In this document: piece after piece, positions 44,465 to 55,900 of the stretch
Position numbering within the stretch: the stretch's first letter is position 1
How the letters are laid out: every line of letters starts with the position of its first letter
Source: Celoporthe dispersa
Taxonomy: Eukaryota > Ascomycota > Sordariomycetes > Diaporthales > Cryphonectriaceae
Length of the DNA: 64,000 nucleotides
Assembly: GCA_016584495.1 (NCBI GenBank)
Contig: WAID01000009.1
Location: forward strand, 3,038,001-3,102,000
Direction: 5' to 3'
Position numbers and translations under genes: made by a program
The notes under the pieces: generated by a model
What the model saw: only the letters and a program-made list of their open reading frames with translations
Told to the model about the DNA's origin: nothing
Database searches by the model: none

Positions 44465-47400
44465 ATGGCAGAAAGCAGTGGCGTCGATCCAGGTGCGTCA
44501 GCCCCCCTCCCCCCTCCCGAACTGTTAGTCCAGCTTGCTGGCCTTCAAGTACTGCCACTGGCTCCTCTTATGAGAGGTGTCGAGGCGCAGTGTCTTTGTG
44601 GTGCCGCGCCTGCTGTTGTTCTGTACAATGAGGCTGACAGGATACTCGTCTTCATAGCTGCCCCGAACCTCAACCTCACCCCTGACGAGAAGCGAGTCTA
44701 CGGCCAGCTTTTCCGGCAGGCAGACACCGATAATGTCGGAGTCGTCACAGGAGAGATTGCTGTCAAGTTCTTCGAGAAGACAAGGCTCGACTCGAGGGTG
44801 CTGGGCGAGGTCTGGCAGATTGCAGACCAGGAGAACCGGGGCTTCCTGACCCCCGCCGGCTTTGGCGTCGCCCTCCGCCTGATCGGCCACGCCCAGGCTG
44901 GTCGCGAGCCGACTGCGCAGGTTGCCCTACAGCCTGGCCCCATTCCGCGTTTCGACGGCTTCACACCTGCCCCGCCGCCGCTGGCACCGGCTCCTACCGG
45001 TTCTCCGCAGCCCATCTCTGCCCAGGGGACCGGCAACGCGCCGATTCGCATCCCACCGCTCATGCCGGATAAGGTGGCACAATATGCAGGACTGTTCGAG
45101 CGCCAGCCCCTGAGCGGGAATATGTTGAGTGGCGAGCAGGCGCGCCAGATATTCGAGAAATCCGGTCTGCCCAACGAGACGCTGGGCCGCATCTGGCAGC
45201 TTGCCGATACGGAGCAGAGGGGTGCCCTGGTGACGACCGAGTTCGTCATCGCTATGCACCTGTTGACCAGCATGAAGAGCGGCACTCTGAGGGCTCTACC
45301 AAATATCCTCCCAGCCGCCCTGTATGAAGCTGCTACGCGCCGCGCACCGGCCGGCGCTGCCCGGCCACAGAGCCCGTCGGGCCCTGCCCTGTCTGCCATT
45401 CCTCGCCAGCTTAGCGGCCAGGCGCAGATGCCGATGCGGACAGGGTCTCCTCTTGGGCCTGGCCTGGGGAGATCAGCCCTGGCGCCGCAGTCCACAGGCG
45501 ATGCCTGGCTGGTGACCCCAGGAGACAAGCAGCGCTTCGACCAGATCTACGATGGTCTCGACAAACAAAAGAAGGGTTATATCACGGGCGAGGAGGCGGT
45601 TCCTTTCTTCAGCCAGTCCAACCTCTCCGAAGCTGTTCTCGCAAACATCTGGGACCTGGCGGACGTCAGATCCGAGGGTATCCTAAACCGGGATGAGTTC
45701 GCTGTGGCTATGTACCTGATCAGACAGCAGCGCAGCAAACAGGGAGACCTGCCGCAGACCCTCCCGCCGAACCTGATGCCGCCCAGCCTGCGCGGTCAGG
45801 CTCGCCCGTCGACAGCGACAAGTGCATTTGATGCACCCCCTCCGCCACAATCTCCACCTCAGCAGCAACCTCCGCCCCCGAAGCCAGCTTCAGCACTCGA
45901 CGACCTGTTCGGACTAGACTCGACACCGGCACCGGCACCTATCCCGGCTCCGTCCACCGACCCATTCGGTGGAAGCATAAGCCCAGCTGCGCCCACGTCC
46001 CCGGCCAGGATGTCACCCACGGCAACAGGCAGCTTCAAGCCCTTCATGCCGTCCTCGTCGTTTGGTCGCGCCCTGACAAGCCAAGCTACTGGCGCTTCTG
46101 CCAGTGGATCCTCGCCGGGCGCCGGGTTCCCCAAGCCTGCAGCAGCGCCTGTGCCTCCTCCGACCGCCGAAGACCTGCTTGGCGATGCCGAGAACGAGAC
46201 AAAGGGCAACAGCATGAACGACACTATGGAGCTTGCCAACCTGTCGAACCAGATCGGGACGCTCTCGAAATCCATGCAGGACGTGCAGGGCCAGCGTAGT
46301 TCCACGCAGAACGAGCTCAACACGACTGCGCAGCAGAAGAAGAACTTTGAGCAGCGGCTGGCGCAGCTCCGCACGCTGTATGAGAACCAGGCCAAGGAGG
46401 TCCGCGAGCTGCAGGACAAGCTCACCGCCTCGCGGAACGACACCAAGAAGCTCCAGACGGACTGCGCCATGGTGGAGGCGACCTACAAGGACCTGCAGAC
46501 CCAGCACCAGACCATCCTGACCGCCCTTCAAGCCGACCAGCAGGAGAACGGCAGTCTCAAGGAGAGGATACGGGCTGTGAATGCCGAGGTGGCGGCTATC
46601 AAGCCGCAGATCGAGAAGCTCAGGTCCGAGGCCCGACAGCAGAAGGGCATGGTGGCGATCAACAAGAAGCAGCTGGCCACGAACGAGGGTGAGCGGGACA
46701 AGCTCAGGACAGAGGCCGAAGACCTGACCAGAGAGAACGAAGAGCTCGCGAGGCAGCTCAGCCAGAGCCCACCCCCAGGTGCCGTGCCGCAGGTGGCCAG
46801 CCCGGCCCCCAGTAATGCAAGTGGTAACAACCCTTTCTTCCGGAGGACCGGCAGCACGGACATGATGGGCGCGTTTGCTAGCCCTGGCGCATCCAGCAGC
46901 AAGGCCTACAACGACAAGTCCTTTGACGACGTCTTTGGTCCCTCCATCCCCGCCTTTAAGCCGCAGACCACAGGAGCCTCGGCCGCCAGCACCGGCTCGT
47001 TCGCGACGCCGACGTCCACCAGTCCCAATGTGAGCAGGAACCCAACCTTTGCGAGCGATGCGACCCCTGTCCCGCCTGAGCCTCGACAAGTAAGCTCAAG
47101 CACTCTGCCCTCTGGAGCCCCGGCCTAGTTCCTGACCGTCGCTGACCAAGCCTCCAACAGGTTTCGCCTCCTGCTGCTGAAGCTGCGGCTGCTGCACCAA
47201 CCGAGGCTGTGCCTGCTACGGAGAACAATGCCGAGACAAAGTCACCGGAGGCGCAGACCGCCGCCGCCGCCGCCGCCGCCGCCGCTGGGCCAGGCCCTGA
47301 GTCCTTCTTCCAGGAGAGCTCCAAGGCCGAGCCCACTGCCGCATCCGGGGATCCATTCTCTGCCCGGGATCAAGCCAAGGCCAAGGAGGACTTTGACAAC

Positions 47401-48587
47401 GCGTTTGCCAGCTTCAAGGCGTCTTCATCTGCCCCTAAAGGCGTAACAGGAGGTGCTCCCGAGTCTGCGGGTGCGGGTGCGACGAAGGACCTGTCTGCCT
47501 TCCACGCAGAATTCCCTCCCATCTCGGAGCTGGAGAGGGACGATGAGTCGGACTCTGAGGATGAAAAGGGCGGCTTCGATGATGACTTTGCGCCTGTGAG
47601 CCCGAAAGCCAGGCCGGCGGCCGGCCCCGACTCTCCGTCCCTCAGCAAGGCTGTCGTTGCCGAGGCGCCGATTCCTGGCGCCGAGGAGCCGGCGGAGAAG
47701 GCCGAGTCCCGTGCCGATGACATCTTCGGCAGCGCCCCTCCGCCTGGGAGCTTCCCCGAGCCCGACGAGCCAGCCGCCAGCGCCACGCCCACGGCCACCC
47801 ACCCTGCACCGCCGTCTAAGCAGTCCAGCTCTGCCTTTGACGACCTGGACGACGACTTTGCCGACCTGGAGGATGCCAAGGAGGGCTCACAAGACGACGA
47901 CTTCCAGACCATCTCGCGCTCCGGCCTCGACGACTTCAACCCGACCTTTGACAGCCCACCGCCCGCCAGCAAATCCGAGTCGAGCGCGCCTCCGGGCAGC
48001 AGCTCGGGCAACCCGCCAACGTTTGGCACCGACAGCACGTTCGACTTTGCCAGCATCGACAACACGGCCTCCCAAGCCTCCACGGCGGGGCCCGCTGGAG
48101 GAGCGGCTAAGCCGTCTGAGAACCACGACTGGGATGCCATCTTCGCTAGCCTCGACGATGCACCTCCCGCGCGGACGTCAACAAGCCCGCCGCCGCCGGG
48201 CAGCTCCGAGGGCCAACCCCGGCCCAGGCCCCGGCCGCGGCGACAGAGGCAGGCAAGGACAACCTTCCCAGACCGGATGCGCCGGGCCGAGCGCTGACCG
48301 AGGACGGGGTTCATGACGACCCGATACTCAAGAACCTGACGGGCATGGGGTACAGCCGATCAGATGCGCTGGGCGCGCTGGAGAAGTACGACTACAATCT
48401 GGAGAGGGTGAGTTGAACTGAGCGAAAGCGAGCCTGACCGCCGAACGTGTGCCTTCCTCTGCTTGTGAGCTTTACTGCCTCTTATTACCGTGGCTGTTCT
48501 TTCTTTTATCACGTGATGAGCACTACGTGTTCAGATGGCTGACATGCTGTTCCGTAGGCGGCGAATTACCTGGCAAACCAGTCCTGA
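44465..48587 (+). CDS. ede1: Ede1/Eps15-like endocytosis scaffold (one frame jump)
   Basis: Exons 44465-44492, 44658-47089, 47161-48407 and 48558-48587, about 1245 residues. Ede1 gathers early at clathrin-coated pits and binds NPF-bearing adaptors and ubiquitinated cargo. Three EH domains are visible (about 15-100, 145-235, 300-390), each with the FxxxD..G.....E pattern (TPDEKRVYGQLFRQADTD; PDKVAQYAGLFERQ; PGDKQRFDQIYDGLDKQ). A Pro-rich region, a long coiled coil (about 540-720) and an acidic Ser-rich tail follow. A C-terminal UBA domain (LTGMGYSRSDALGALEKYDYNLE) is split by the last intron. Intron 1 is 165 bp, in frame and stop-free, so it could also be read through. In exon 3 the frame shifts near 48210-48212: upstream reads PPPPGSSEG, downstream PTPAQAPAAATEAGK. 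One extra G in the GGG run restores it. Confidence 0.92.
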
Positions 48588-49597
48588 GACGGACAGGCAG
48601 GGGTGACGAGACCGAGGCTATAAGCTGAGTTACTGTAAGATGAGGTTGATTCTCTGGGAGGCCGAGCAGCAAGACGCAGCCAAGGGAGATCGCTGCAAGA
48701 AAGAGGTCTTTTGAGTATTCCTTTTCGGGGAAGAGTGGGAAAGGGGGAAGGGAGGGAAGATATGTGCGGCAGGAGGGCGGTTGAAGCTTTCGCGACATCA
48801 TCCATCTCGTGGACATGTAAAGAACGTGTATTTCCATACAGAACCTTCATGTAGAAGGGCTGGCAGAGCGAGCGCCAGAACGCATAATGTATACAACTCG
48901 GACTCACCTTTTTGATCGCCTCCCCTTTCCCACCAATCTTTTCCTTTTTTCTTTTCTTTTTGGTTCATCTAATCCCCAAGAGGTGCCGGGGCAAACATGT
49001 GTCATGAGGCAGGGAGAACAGGCTCCGGGAGGTTGGAACAACATAGGCCCTGCAGAGCCGGAACATGCCATGCGGTGGTACAATTACTACGAAATACAAC
49101 GCGAAGCGCTGCACCCCAGCCAGCCTGTCATGTGCTGTGTACCCGTGTCGTCGTTGTTTAATCTGCCTGCCCCCGGGCGGCCAGAAGAAAGAAAAGAAAG
49201 AGACAGAGAGACAAAAGAAAGATACGGACACGTTCAACAAGGTTGCAAAAAAAAAAAAAAAAAAAAAAAAGAAGCCGAGCCAGATCCGGTCCCAAGGAAG
49301 GGTTCACATTCTTGCCCCAGAAGGCCTTGGAAAGGGGAAAAAAAGGGAATCGGCCCTTCTCGTCCGTTCGAGGGCCGTCATACCTCGCTACGTTTCCACA
49401 GATTACGATCCCACACCGGCTCCGGACGCCGGCTCCTCGTCCGTATCGATCTTCCCTCGCCGGCAGACTCTTCCCAGCGCTATTCCTAGTACGCCTGCAC
49501 TCGCAGCCCGCAACGTCACCGTTGGCGTCGTCGTCGTCATCATCATACCTGCGGGGACCTTTACTGCCCAGCAGCCGCTGTGATCGGCCTCTCCATC
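48588..49597. other. Intergenic with A24 tract
   Basis: Between convergent ede1 and frataxin. It contains a run of 24 A (49247-49270) after an A/G-rich stretch. No gene seen. Confidence 0.6.
49247..49270. repeat. Poly-A tract, 24 A
   Basis: An uninterrupted run of 24 adenines. No target-site duplication or retroelement body was recognised next to it, so simple slippage is the likely source. Confidence 0.9.
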
Positions 49598-50327
49598 TTA
49601 CTGCGGGGGCGGCAGGTCCAGGTCGATGTCAAGCTCCTGGACAAAGAGGTCGTTCATGGTGGTGCCATCCCTGAGGTACACCCAGTCGCCGACGGCCGTG
49701 TCCTCCTTCTGGGCCTGGCCCTCGCCGTAGACGACGTAATCGTAGCGCTTGGGACCGGAGATGGGGCTCGACAGCCAGATCTGCTTGTTGGGGGGCTGCT
49801 TGTTGATCACGTATGTGCCGATGCCGGGGAAGGTCACGTTGAGGACGCCGGACTGGAGGGGAGTCGAGGGCAGGGAGGACGGGTCAGCCTGACGGATTGG
49901 TTGGGGCAAGGATTGGGGGAGGGCTGTTTTGTCTGGGTCTTCATACCGAGTACTCGACGTCGACCTGGTCGTTCTGCTCGGCCACCTCCTCCAGCCGGTC
50001 CTGGACGGCCTCCAGGTACTCGTCGGCCAGGTCGTGGTAGTCTTCGTCCGACAGCTCGGCGGGCACAGGTTTGACGGCGTGGTCGACGACGTTGGGGGGC
50101 TCAGGGTCGTCGGTGTCGGGCAGGATGCCCTTGGGCCGGCTGCTGGTGGCCCACAGGAACCTGGACTGGGAGGCGGCTGACCTCCAGCTAGGGGCGAGGA
50201 GGGCAGCTCTGGGAGGGGTGGCAGCGGCGGCCTGGCGAAGAGGCACGAACCGAGCTGCGCCGGCAGTTGAGGCGCGCAGGCCTCGGGTGGCGAGAGTGGA
50301 AGCTCTTGAGAGGGATGATCTCGCCAT
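49598..50327 (-). CDS. yfh1: Frataxin, mitochondrial iron-sulfur cluster assembly factor
   Basis: Exons 50327-49947 and 49852-49598 give 211 residues. Frataxin stimulates sulfur transfer on the Nfs1-Isu1 complex and affects iron handling in the matrix. About residues 1-60 form an Arg/Ala/Ser-rich mitochondrial presequence (MARSSLSRASTLATRGLRAS). The mature fold begins with the acidic helix LSDEDYHDLADEYLEAVQDRLEE. It continues with the strands VDVEYS and GVLNVTFPGIGTYVINKQ, then QIWLSSPISGPKRYDY, the most conserved family motif. The intron interrupts the first beta strand; phase 0, donor GTATGA, acceptor CCTCCAG. Start at 50327 gives a proper presequence; a longer frame upstream to 50579 is leader. 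Divergent from the AP-3 sigma gene, 512 bp away. Confidence 0.95.
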
Positions 50328-50839
50328 GGTGACGGTGTTGGTCTGGCTGGGTGGGATATGAAATGGAGATGCAGCCGCGTCTCGACAGGTAGGCGGTAGG
50401 TAGATTGTCAGTTTAGATGAGGAGGAGGAAGATGGTTTGTGAGTAGGTAAAGCAGACGGGCCTGGGAACTTCAATTGGTGGGGGGGGTTGACCTCTGTTT
50501 CTTTGGAGCTGGGGTCCCTGAAGAGGTCAGCGTCCTCGAGGCTGTTGGCTGCTCTGGCCTGGAACCACCCCCCACCCACCTGTCCAGCAGGGAGCTTTCC
50601 CCAGCTTTCCAGGGGTTATGGTGGCCCCCACCCCTGGTCTGTGCTCGGTAGCGTTTCCCGCGGCGCAGCCCTTGACGACAGGCCAAGCATCTGCTGTCAT
50701 CCCCCCAAAAAGACCTACACAAAGGCCCTGTATAGTATTCGAGTATTCAACACCACACCCAAACCACCCGGCAGATCTCCAGAACCAAGAGAAAACGATC
50801 CTGCACCTGTCGTCTGCTGGCTGCGGCCGCCCACCCATC
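50328..50839. promoter_or_regulatory. Bidirectional promoter region, frataxin / AP-3 sigma
   Basis: The 512 bp between the two divergent start codons. It must hold both promoters; no TATA box is obvious. A G9-type run lies at about 50482-50489. Confidence 0.5.
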
Positions 50840-51509
50840 ATGATCAACGCATTCTTGGTATTCAATGGCCAGGGACAGCCACGGCTGACCAAGTTCTACA
50901 CGCAACTGGTGAGACCATCCAATGCCCGCTGAGGCCATATGCACGCCGCCGCCGCCGCCGACACAGGCTGATTTGTTGCCCCTGCTTACTTTGCTAACAC
51001 ACGTGGATTCATACCAGGACACGTCCATACAACAACGCCTCATCTCCGAGATCTTCACGCTCGTGTCCAACCGCCCCTCCGGGTCCTGCAACTTCCTCCC
51101 CCTCCCGCCCCTCCTCGCCGCCTCCGGCACCTCCCACTCCTCCTCAGCCGAGCAGCACAACGACGTGCCCTCGCTCGTGACCTACCGCCACTACGCCACG
51201 CTCTTCTTCATCATCATCTCCACGTCGACCGAGTCCCCGCTCGCCCTCATCGACCTGATCCAGGTGTACGTCGAGGCCCTGGACAAGCTGTTCGAGAACG
51301 TCTGCGAGCTGGACCTGATCTTCAACTACGAGAGCCTGCACGCCACCCTGGCCGAGATGATCGTCGGCGGCGTGGTCATCGAGACCAACCTGGACCGGAT
51401 CGTGGCCGGCGTCAAGGCGCAAGGGACGGTGGCCAAGAGGCCGGTCAACGAGTCGAGGGGTTCCGGCCTGGGCGCAGGGCTGGGGATGAGCGTCTGGACC
51501 GGCAGATGA
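50840..51509 (+). CDS. aps3: AP-3 adaptor complex, sigma subunit
   Basis: Exons 50840-50908 and 51018-51509 give 186 residues. Sigma-3 is the small subunit of the AP-3 coat, which carries cargo from Golgi/endosome directly to the vacuole. The start MINAFLVFNGQGQPRLTKFY is the canonical longin-like N-terminus of sigma chains. The intron after 23 codons joins to DTSIQQRLISEIFTLVSNRP, typical of sigma-3. ALIDLIQVYVEALDKLFENVCELDLIF is the conserved C-terminal helix pair. There is an insertion relative to other eukaryotes (LPPLLAASGTSHSSSAEQ, about residues 51-70), common in fungi. The Gly-rich tail (SGLGAGLGMSVWTGR) is short. Confidence 0.95.
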
Positions 51510-51930
51510 GAAAGGGTATTGGGTCGGCAGCAGCGCCGGAATATCTGCCCGGGATATGCACACCCGCTCTCGTCGGGACCATACAACACTACTGCTTCTC
51601 CTGCACAGGGCTGTCTCTCTCTCTCTTTCAGAGTCGGTCAGCCCCTCTGGTTCAGCACGCACGCCGGGCCCGAGACTTGGCCGCGGTGCCAGGAGCGTGA
51701 GTGCCGGAACAGCACCGCTCAGGAGACGGTGCATCTTCAAGACGACGCGGTCGAGGTCGCACACGGCCACGGGAGGAGAGATGCTCGATTTCTGAACAGA
51801 AGCCCGATTCTACACAAGACATACCATGCTCAGGGTATCTATCCCCAACCAAAACGCCGGAAAATGCAGACGGGACAATTACAAGGCCCGTTAGTATGAA
51901 GACCCCCGATCTAGGCCGAGGGCCATCCCC
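51510..51930. other. Intergenic, convergent 3' flanks
   Basis: Between convergent aps3 and the small membrane-protein gene. Short antisense-like ORFs only; nothing supported. Confidence 0.5.
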
Positions 51931-52465
51931 TCAGCTAGTTTCTCTCTTCCGCATAGGTTTTGCAGAAGAGGGCTCATAGTCAAATCCAAGACCGTTCCAA
52001 AACTTCTCGCGTAGCTAAGGTCCCTGCGTGTCAGCTCATGTCCACCAGCCCGCAGCCGTATCGCATATTGAGTGCTCACCCCGTCAAACGGCTGGCGTTC
52101 CTGCCTCCAGTCCATAAAGAGGACGGCGTAAGTGGCGACCGCTTTGAGACCCGCGTCAGCTCATCCAAGATCTTTCTCGCTACTCGTTTGTCTCTCTCTC
52201 TCTCACGACGCCTCCTTTTCGACATACAGACGATGCTGAACAGCTGCAGCAGCTTGATGAACTTGTCCCACCGCGGCCGGGCAGTGGCGAGCGCCAGCCT
52301 CCGCTTGTACTTCTTCTCGTACCGGAGCTGTTCCTGCGGCGACAGGCGCTTGAAGTCAGGCGGCCAGACCTTCTTGGGCGGGTAGAGCTCTCTTATCCTC
52401 GCGATATAGGCCGACTCTGGCGTCGCTGCGTTCTGCGCAGCCCTCCTGATGAGGGTGGGGAGCAT
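51931..52465 (-). CDS. Small single-span membrane protein, probably mitochondrial
   Basis: Exons 52465-52228, 52141-52080 and 52014-51931 (238 + 62 + 84 nt) give 127 residues; donors GTATGT and GTGAGC, branch sites near GAGCTGAC. The basic N-terminus (MLPTLIRRAAQNAA) resembles a targeting sequence. A conserved-looking block KKVWPPDFKRLSPQEQLRYE leads to a basic KKYKRRLALATARPRWDK and one membrane segment (LLQLFSIVSVATYAVLF, about 70-88). A short tail follows (FMDWRQERQPFDG, then LREKFWNGLGFDYEPSSAK). The pattern occurs in uncharacterised small fungal mitochondrial proteins. Inner-membrane location is inferred. Exon 2 is a micro-exon of 62 nt that carries half of the membrane segment, so it is easily missed. 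It is divergent from leucyl-tRNA synthetase. Confidence 0.75.
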
Positions 52466-52963
52466 GGCGAGTGAGGAGGCACCAAGACCTAAATAACAGG
52501 AAGAGGAATGAAGAGTCCTCGTGAGGTATATGGACAGGTCAATTTATTTTGTGAGAGATACTACCTGAGTAGCGAGTCGATGGGATGCTGCTGGCCCGGG
52601 TCCGAGTTTTTGTTGAAAGTTACGCACGGCATGTTAAGGAAGCGCGGCTTCCTGCTACAGTGGGTGGTGGACCCGCCAACCCCGCGGCTCTGCTGCCCTG
52701 GCTTAAATTTTTGGCCCCGCCATCTCTGGCAGCCCACCAAGCAGCTGCGCTCCGCACAACGGTGACTCTACACAACCTTGGACCTGAACAACAAACACCA
52801 GACGGCAGACTTGGAAGAGAAATCCCGTTCTTAGGTCAATCTGGTGGATCGAGTCCTCTGAACATCTGTACGGCACTGTCTACTGACACCTCTGGCTGCA
52901 GTAGTCAGGTCTTGGCCTTGCAAAAGAAGAGCGACGCCCACGGACAATCCCATCCAGCCCAGC
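52466..52963. promoter_or_regulatory. Bidirectional promoter region, membrane protein / leucyl-tRNA synthetase
   Basis: The 498 bp between two divergent start codons. No gene or clear TATA box is seen; both promoters must lie here. Confidence 0.5.
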
Positions 52964-55900
52964 ATGGCTGCCACCGGCCAGGTCGTCGTCCCCGTCTCCA
53001 AGACGAAGGAGCTCAAGGGTGTAAGTCCTACCGTGGTGGCCTCGGATACACAGCCATCGTCCTTCACACAGCATGATCTCTGCTCACAATGTCTCGCTCC
53101 AGACCGAGAAGAGGGATACCCTGGTCGCCTGGGAGAAGAAGATACAGGAGAAATGGGAAGCCGGTATGAAGCACACGACCACACTGCGCGAGGAACGAGA
53201 GGAAGGCTGGCAGGATACATGAGAGGAGAGACTGACGAGACCAACCCTCCAACACAAAAGACAAGGTGTTCCAGCCCGATGCTCCCTCGACCGACGAGGT
53301 CCCCTCCACTCCGTCTCCGCCGCTGAGCTCCGCGAGAAGTACCCCAAGTTCTTCGGCACCATCGCCTACCCCTACATGAACGGCACCCTGCACGTCGGGC
53401 ATGCCTTCTCCGACAGCAAGGTCGAGTTCATGGTCGGCTGGGAGCGCATGCAGGGGAAGCGCGTCCTCTGGCCGCAGGGCTACCACTGCACCGGCCTACC
53501 CATCAAGGCCTCCGCGGACAAGATCGCCAAGGAGGTCAAGATGTTCGGCCAGGAGTTCGAGGACTACAAGGAGGAGGAGGAGGCCCTCGTGGAGAAGCCC
53601 GCCGGCGGCGCGAACCCCGTGCAGGCCAAGAGCGAGGACGTCACCAAGTTCAAGGCCACCAAGGGCAAGGCCAACGCCAAGGCCGTCAAGATGAAGTACC
53701 AGTTCCAGATCATGGAGGCCGTCGGCATCCCGAAGAAGGAGATCCACCGCTTCGCGGACGCCCAGTACTGGCTCGAGTTCTTCCCGCCCCTGTGCAAGCG
53801 GGATCTGTCCGCACTGGGGTGCAGGATAGACTGGAGGAGACAGTTTGTCACGACCGATGCGAACCCATACTATGACGCATTCATACGGTGGCAGATGACC
53901 CGCCTGCGGGAGATGAACAAGATCAAGTTCGGCAAGAGGTACACCATCTACTCGATAAAGGATGGCCAGCCATGTATGGACCACGACCGGAGTGATGGTG
54001 AGGGCGTGGGCCCCCAGGAGTACACGGCGCTGAAGCTGAAGGTCCTGGAGTGGGCTCCCAAGGCTGCCGAGGCCATCAGGGGCAAGCTGCCCGACGGGGC
54101 CGACATCTTCTTCGTGCCTGCGACCCTCCGCCCAGAGACGATGTACGGGCAGACGTCGTGCTACGTTGGTCCCAAGCTCACCTATGGCGTCTACCAGGCC
54201 TCAGAGAACGACTACTACATCATTGGTGACCGTGCCGCCCGCAACATGGCATTCCAGGGCCTGCTGAAGGACAATGGTGCCGCCCCCAAGTCGCTGGCTG
54301 AACTGAAGGGCTCGGACTTCATCGGCACCCTGGTGAACGCGCCGCTGTCCATGCACAAGGATGGTGTCCGCATCCTGCCCATGGACACCGTCCTGGAGAC
54401 GAAGGGAACTGGTGTCGTGACGAGCGTCCCATCAGACTCTCCCGATGATTATGCCACCGTGCGAGATCTAGCCAAGAAGTCCGACTTCTACGGCATCCAG
54501 AAGGAGTGGGCCGAGCTGGAGATCTTCCCCATCATCTCAACCCCGACGTACGGAGACATCTGCGCAAAGACCCTCGTGGAGAAGCTCAAGATCGCCTCGC
54601 CCAAGGACACGAAGCCCCTGGCCGAAGCCAAGGAGCTGGCGTACAAGGAAGGCTTCTACCAGGGGACCATGCTGGTCGGCAAGTACAAGGGAGAGAAGGT
54701 CGAGGCTGCCAAGCCAAAGGTTCGCGCTGACCTCATTGCCGCCGGCGAGGCGTTCCCCTATGCCGAGCCCGAGGGCCAGGTCGTGAGCAGATCTGGTGAC
54801 AAGTGTATCGTGGCGCTGATGGACCAGTGGTATCTGGACTACGGTGAGGAGAAGTGGAGGGACCAGGCCGTCGACTGGGTGCAGCACGGCCTGAACACCT
54901 ACTCGACCGAGACCAAGAATGCCTTCGTCGGTGTTCTGAACTGGCTGAACCAGTGGGCCTGCGCAAGAACCTATGGTCTCGGGTCCAAGTTGCCATTTGA
55001 CACGAACTTCCTTGTCGAGTCCCTGAGCGACTCCACGATCTACATGGCATACTATACCCTTGTCCCCTGGCTGCACACGGACCTGTTCGGCCGGTCAAAG
55101 GGCAAGGGCAACATCTCTGCCGACCAGATGGTCGACGAGGTGTGGGACTACGTCTTCTGCAGGAGGGAGCTCACCGACGAGGTGCTGGAGAAGAGCAGGA
55201 TCCCCAGGGCCACCCTGGAGGGCATGCGCCGCGACTTCGAGTACTGGTACCCCCTGGACGTCCGTGTCTCCGGCAAGGACCTCATCCCCAACCACCTGAC
55301 CTTCTTCCTCTATAACCACATTGCCTTCTTCTCCCAGGAGTACTGGCCACGCGGTATCCGTGCCAACGGCCACCTGATGCTGAACGGCTCCAAGATGTCC
55401 AAGTCCACTGGCAACTTCATGACCCTGGACGATACCGTCAAGAAGTACGGAGCCGACGCCGCACGGATTGCGCTGGCAGATGCTGGTGACGGCAACACGG
55501 ACGCCAACTTCGAGGAGGATGTGGCGGACAATGGCGTCCTGAGGCTGTTCAACAACCGGGAGTGGATCGAGGAGGTGTCCAAGGATCCCGACCTGAGAAC
55601 AGGCCCCCTGAACTCGTACCAGGACGCGCTCTTCGACAACGAGCTGAACGTCCTCGTGGCGGATGCCAAGAGGGAATACACCGACACGAACTACAAGCTA
55701 GCCCTGAAGGCGGCATGGTTCGACTTCACCTCGGCAAGAGACTTCTACCGCGAGGCCTGCATCGGCGCCGGCATCAAGATGCACAAGGACCTCGTCTTCC
55801 GCTACCTTGAGCTGCAGGCACTGGTCCTGGTTGTCATCGCACCTCATTGGTGTGAGTGGATATGGCTGGAGGTCCTCAAGAAGCCGCAGTCCATCCAGCT

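Noticed and set aside
46013..47089. 358-residue minus-strand ORF
   Set aside because: Antisense to the ede1 coiled-coil region; Leu/Arg/Gly-rich as expected from the reverse of a Gln/Glu/Lys-rich coil.
48165..48240. A short intron to explain the ede1 frame jump
   Set aside because: The only GT...AG pair there would be about 34 bp with poor signals; too short for these introns.
49247..49270. Retroposon tail (A24)
   Set aside because: No element body or flanking direct repeats could be recognised.
50328..50579. N-terminal extension of frataxin (frame open to 50579)
   Set aside because: The ATG at 50327 gives a typical mitochondrial presequence; the extension does not look like protein.
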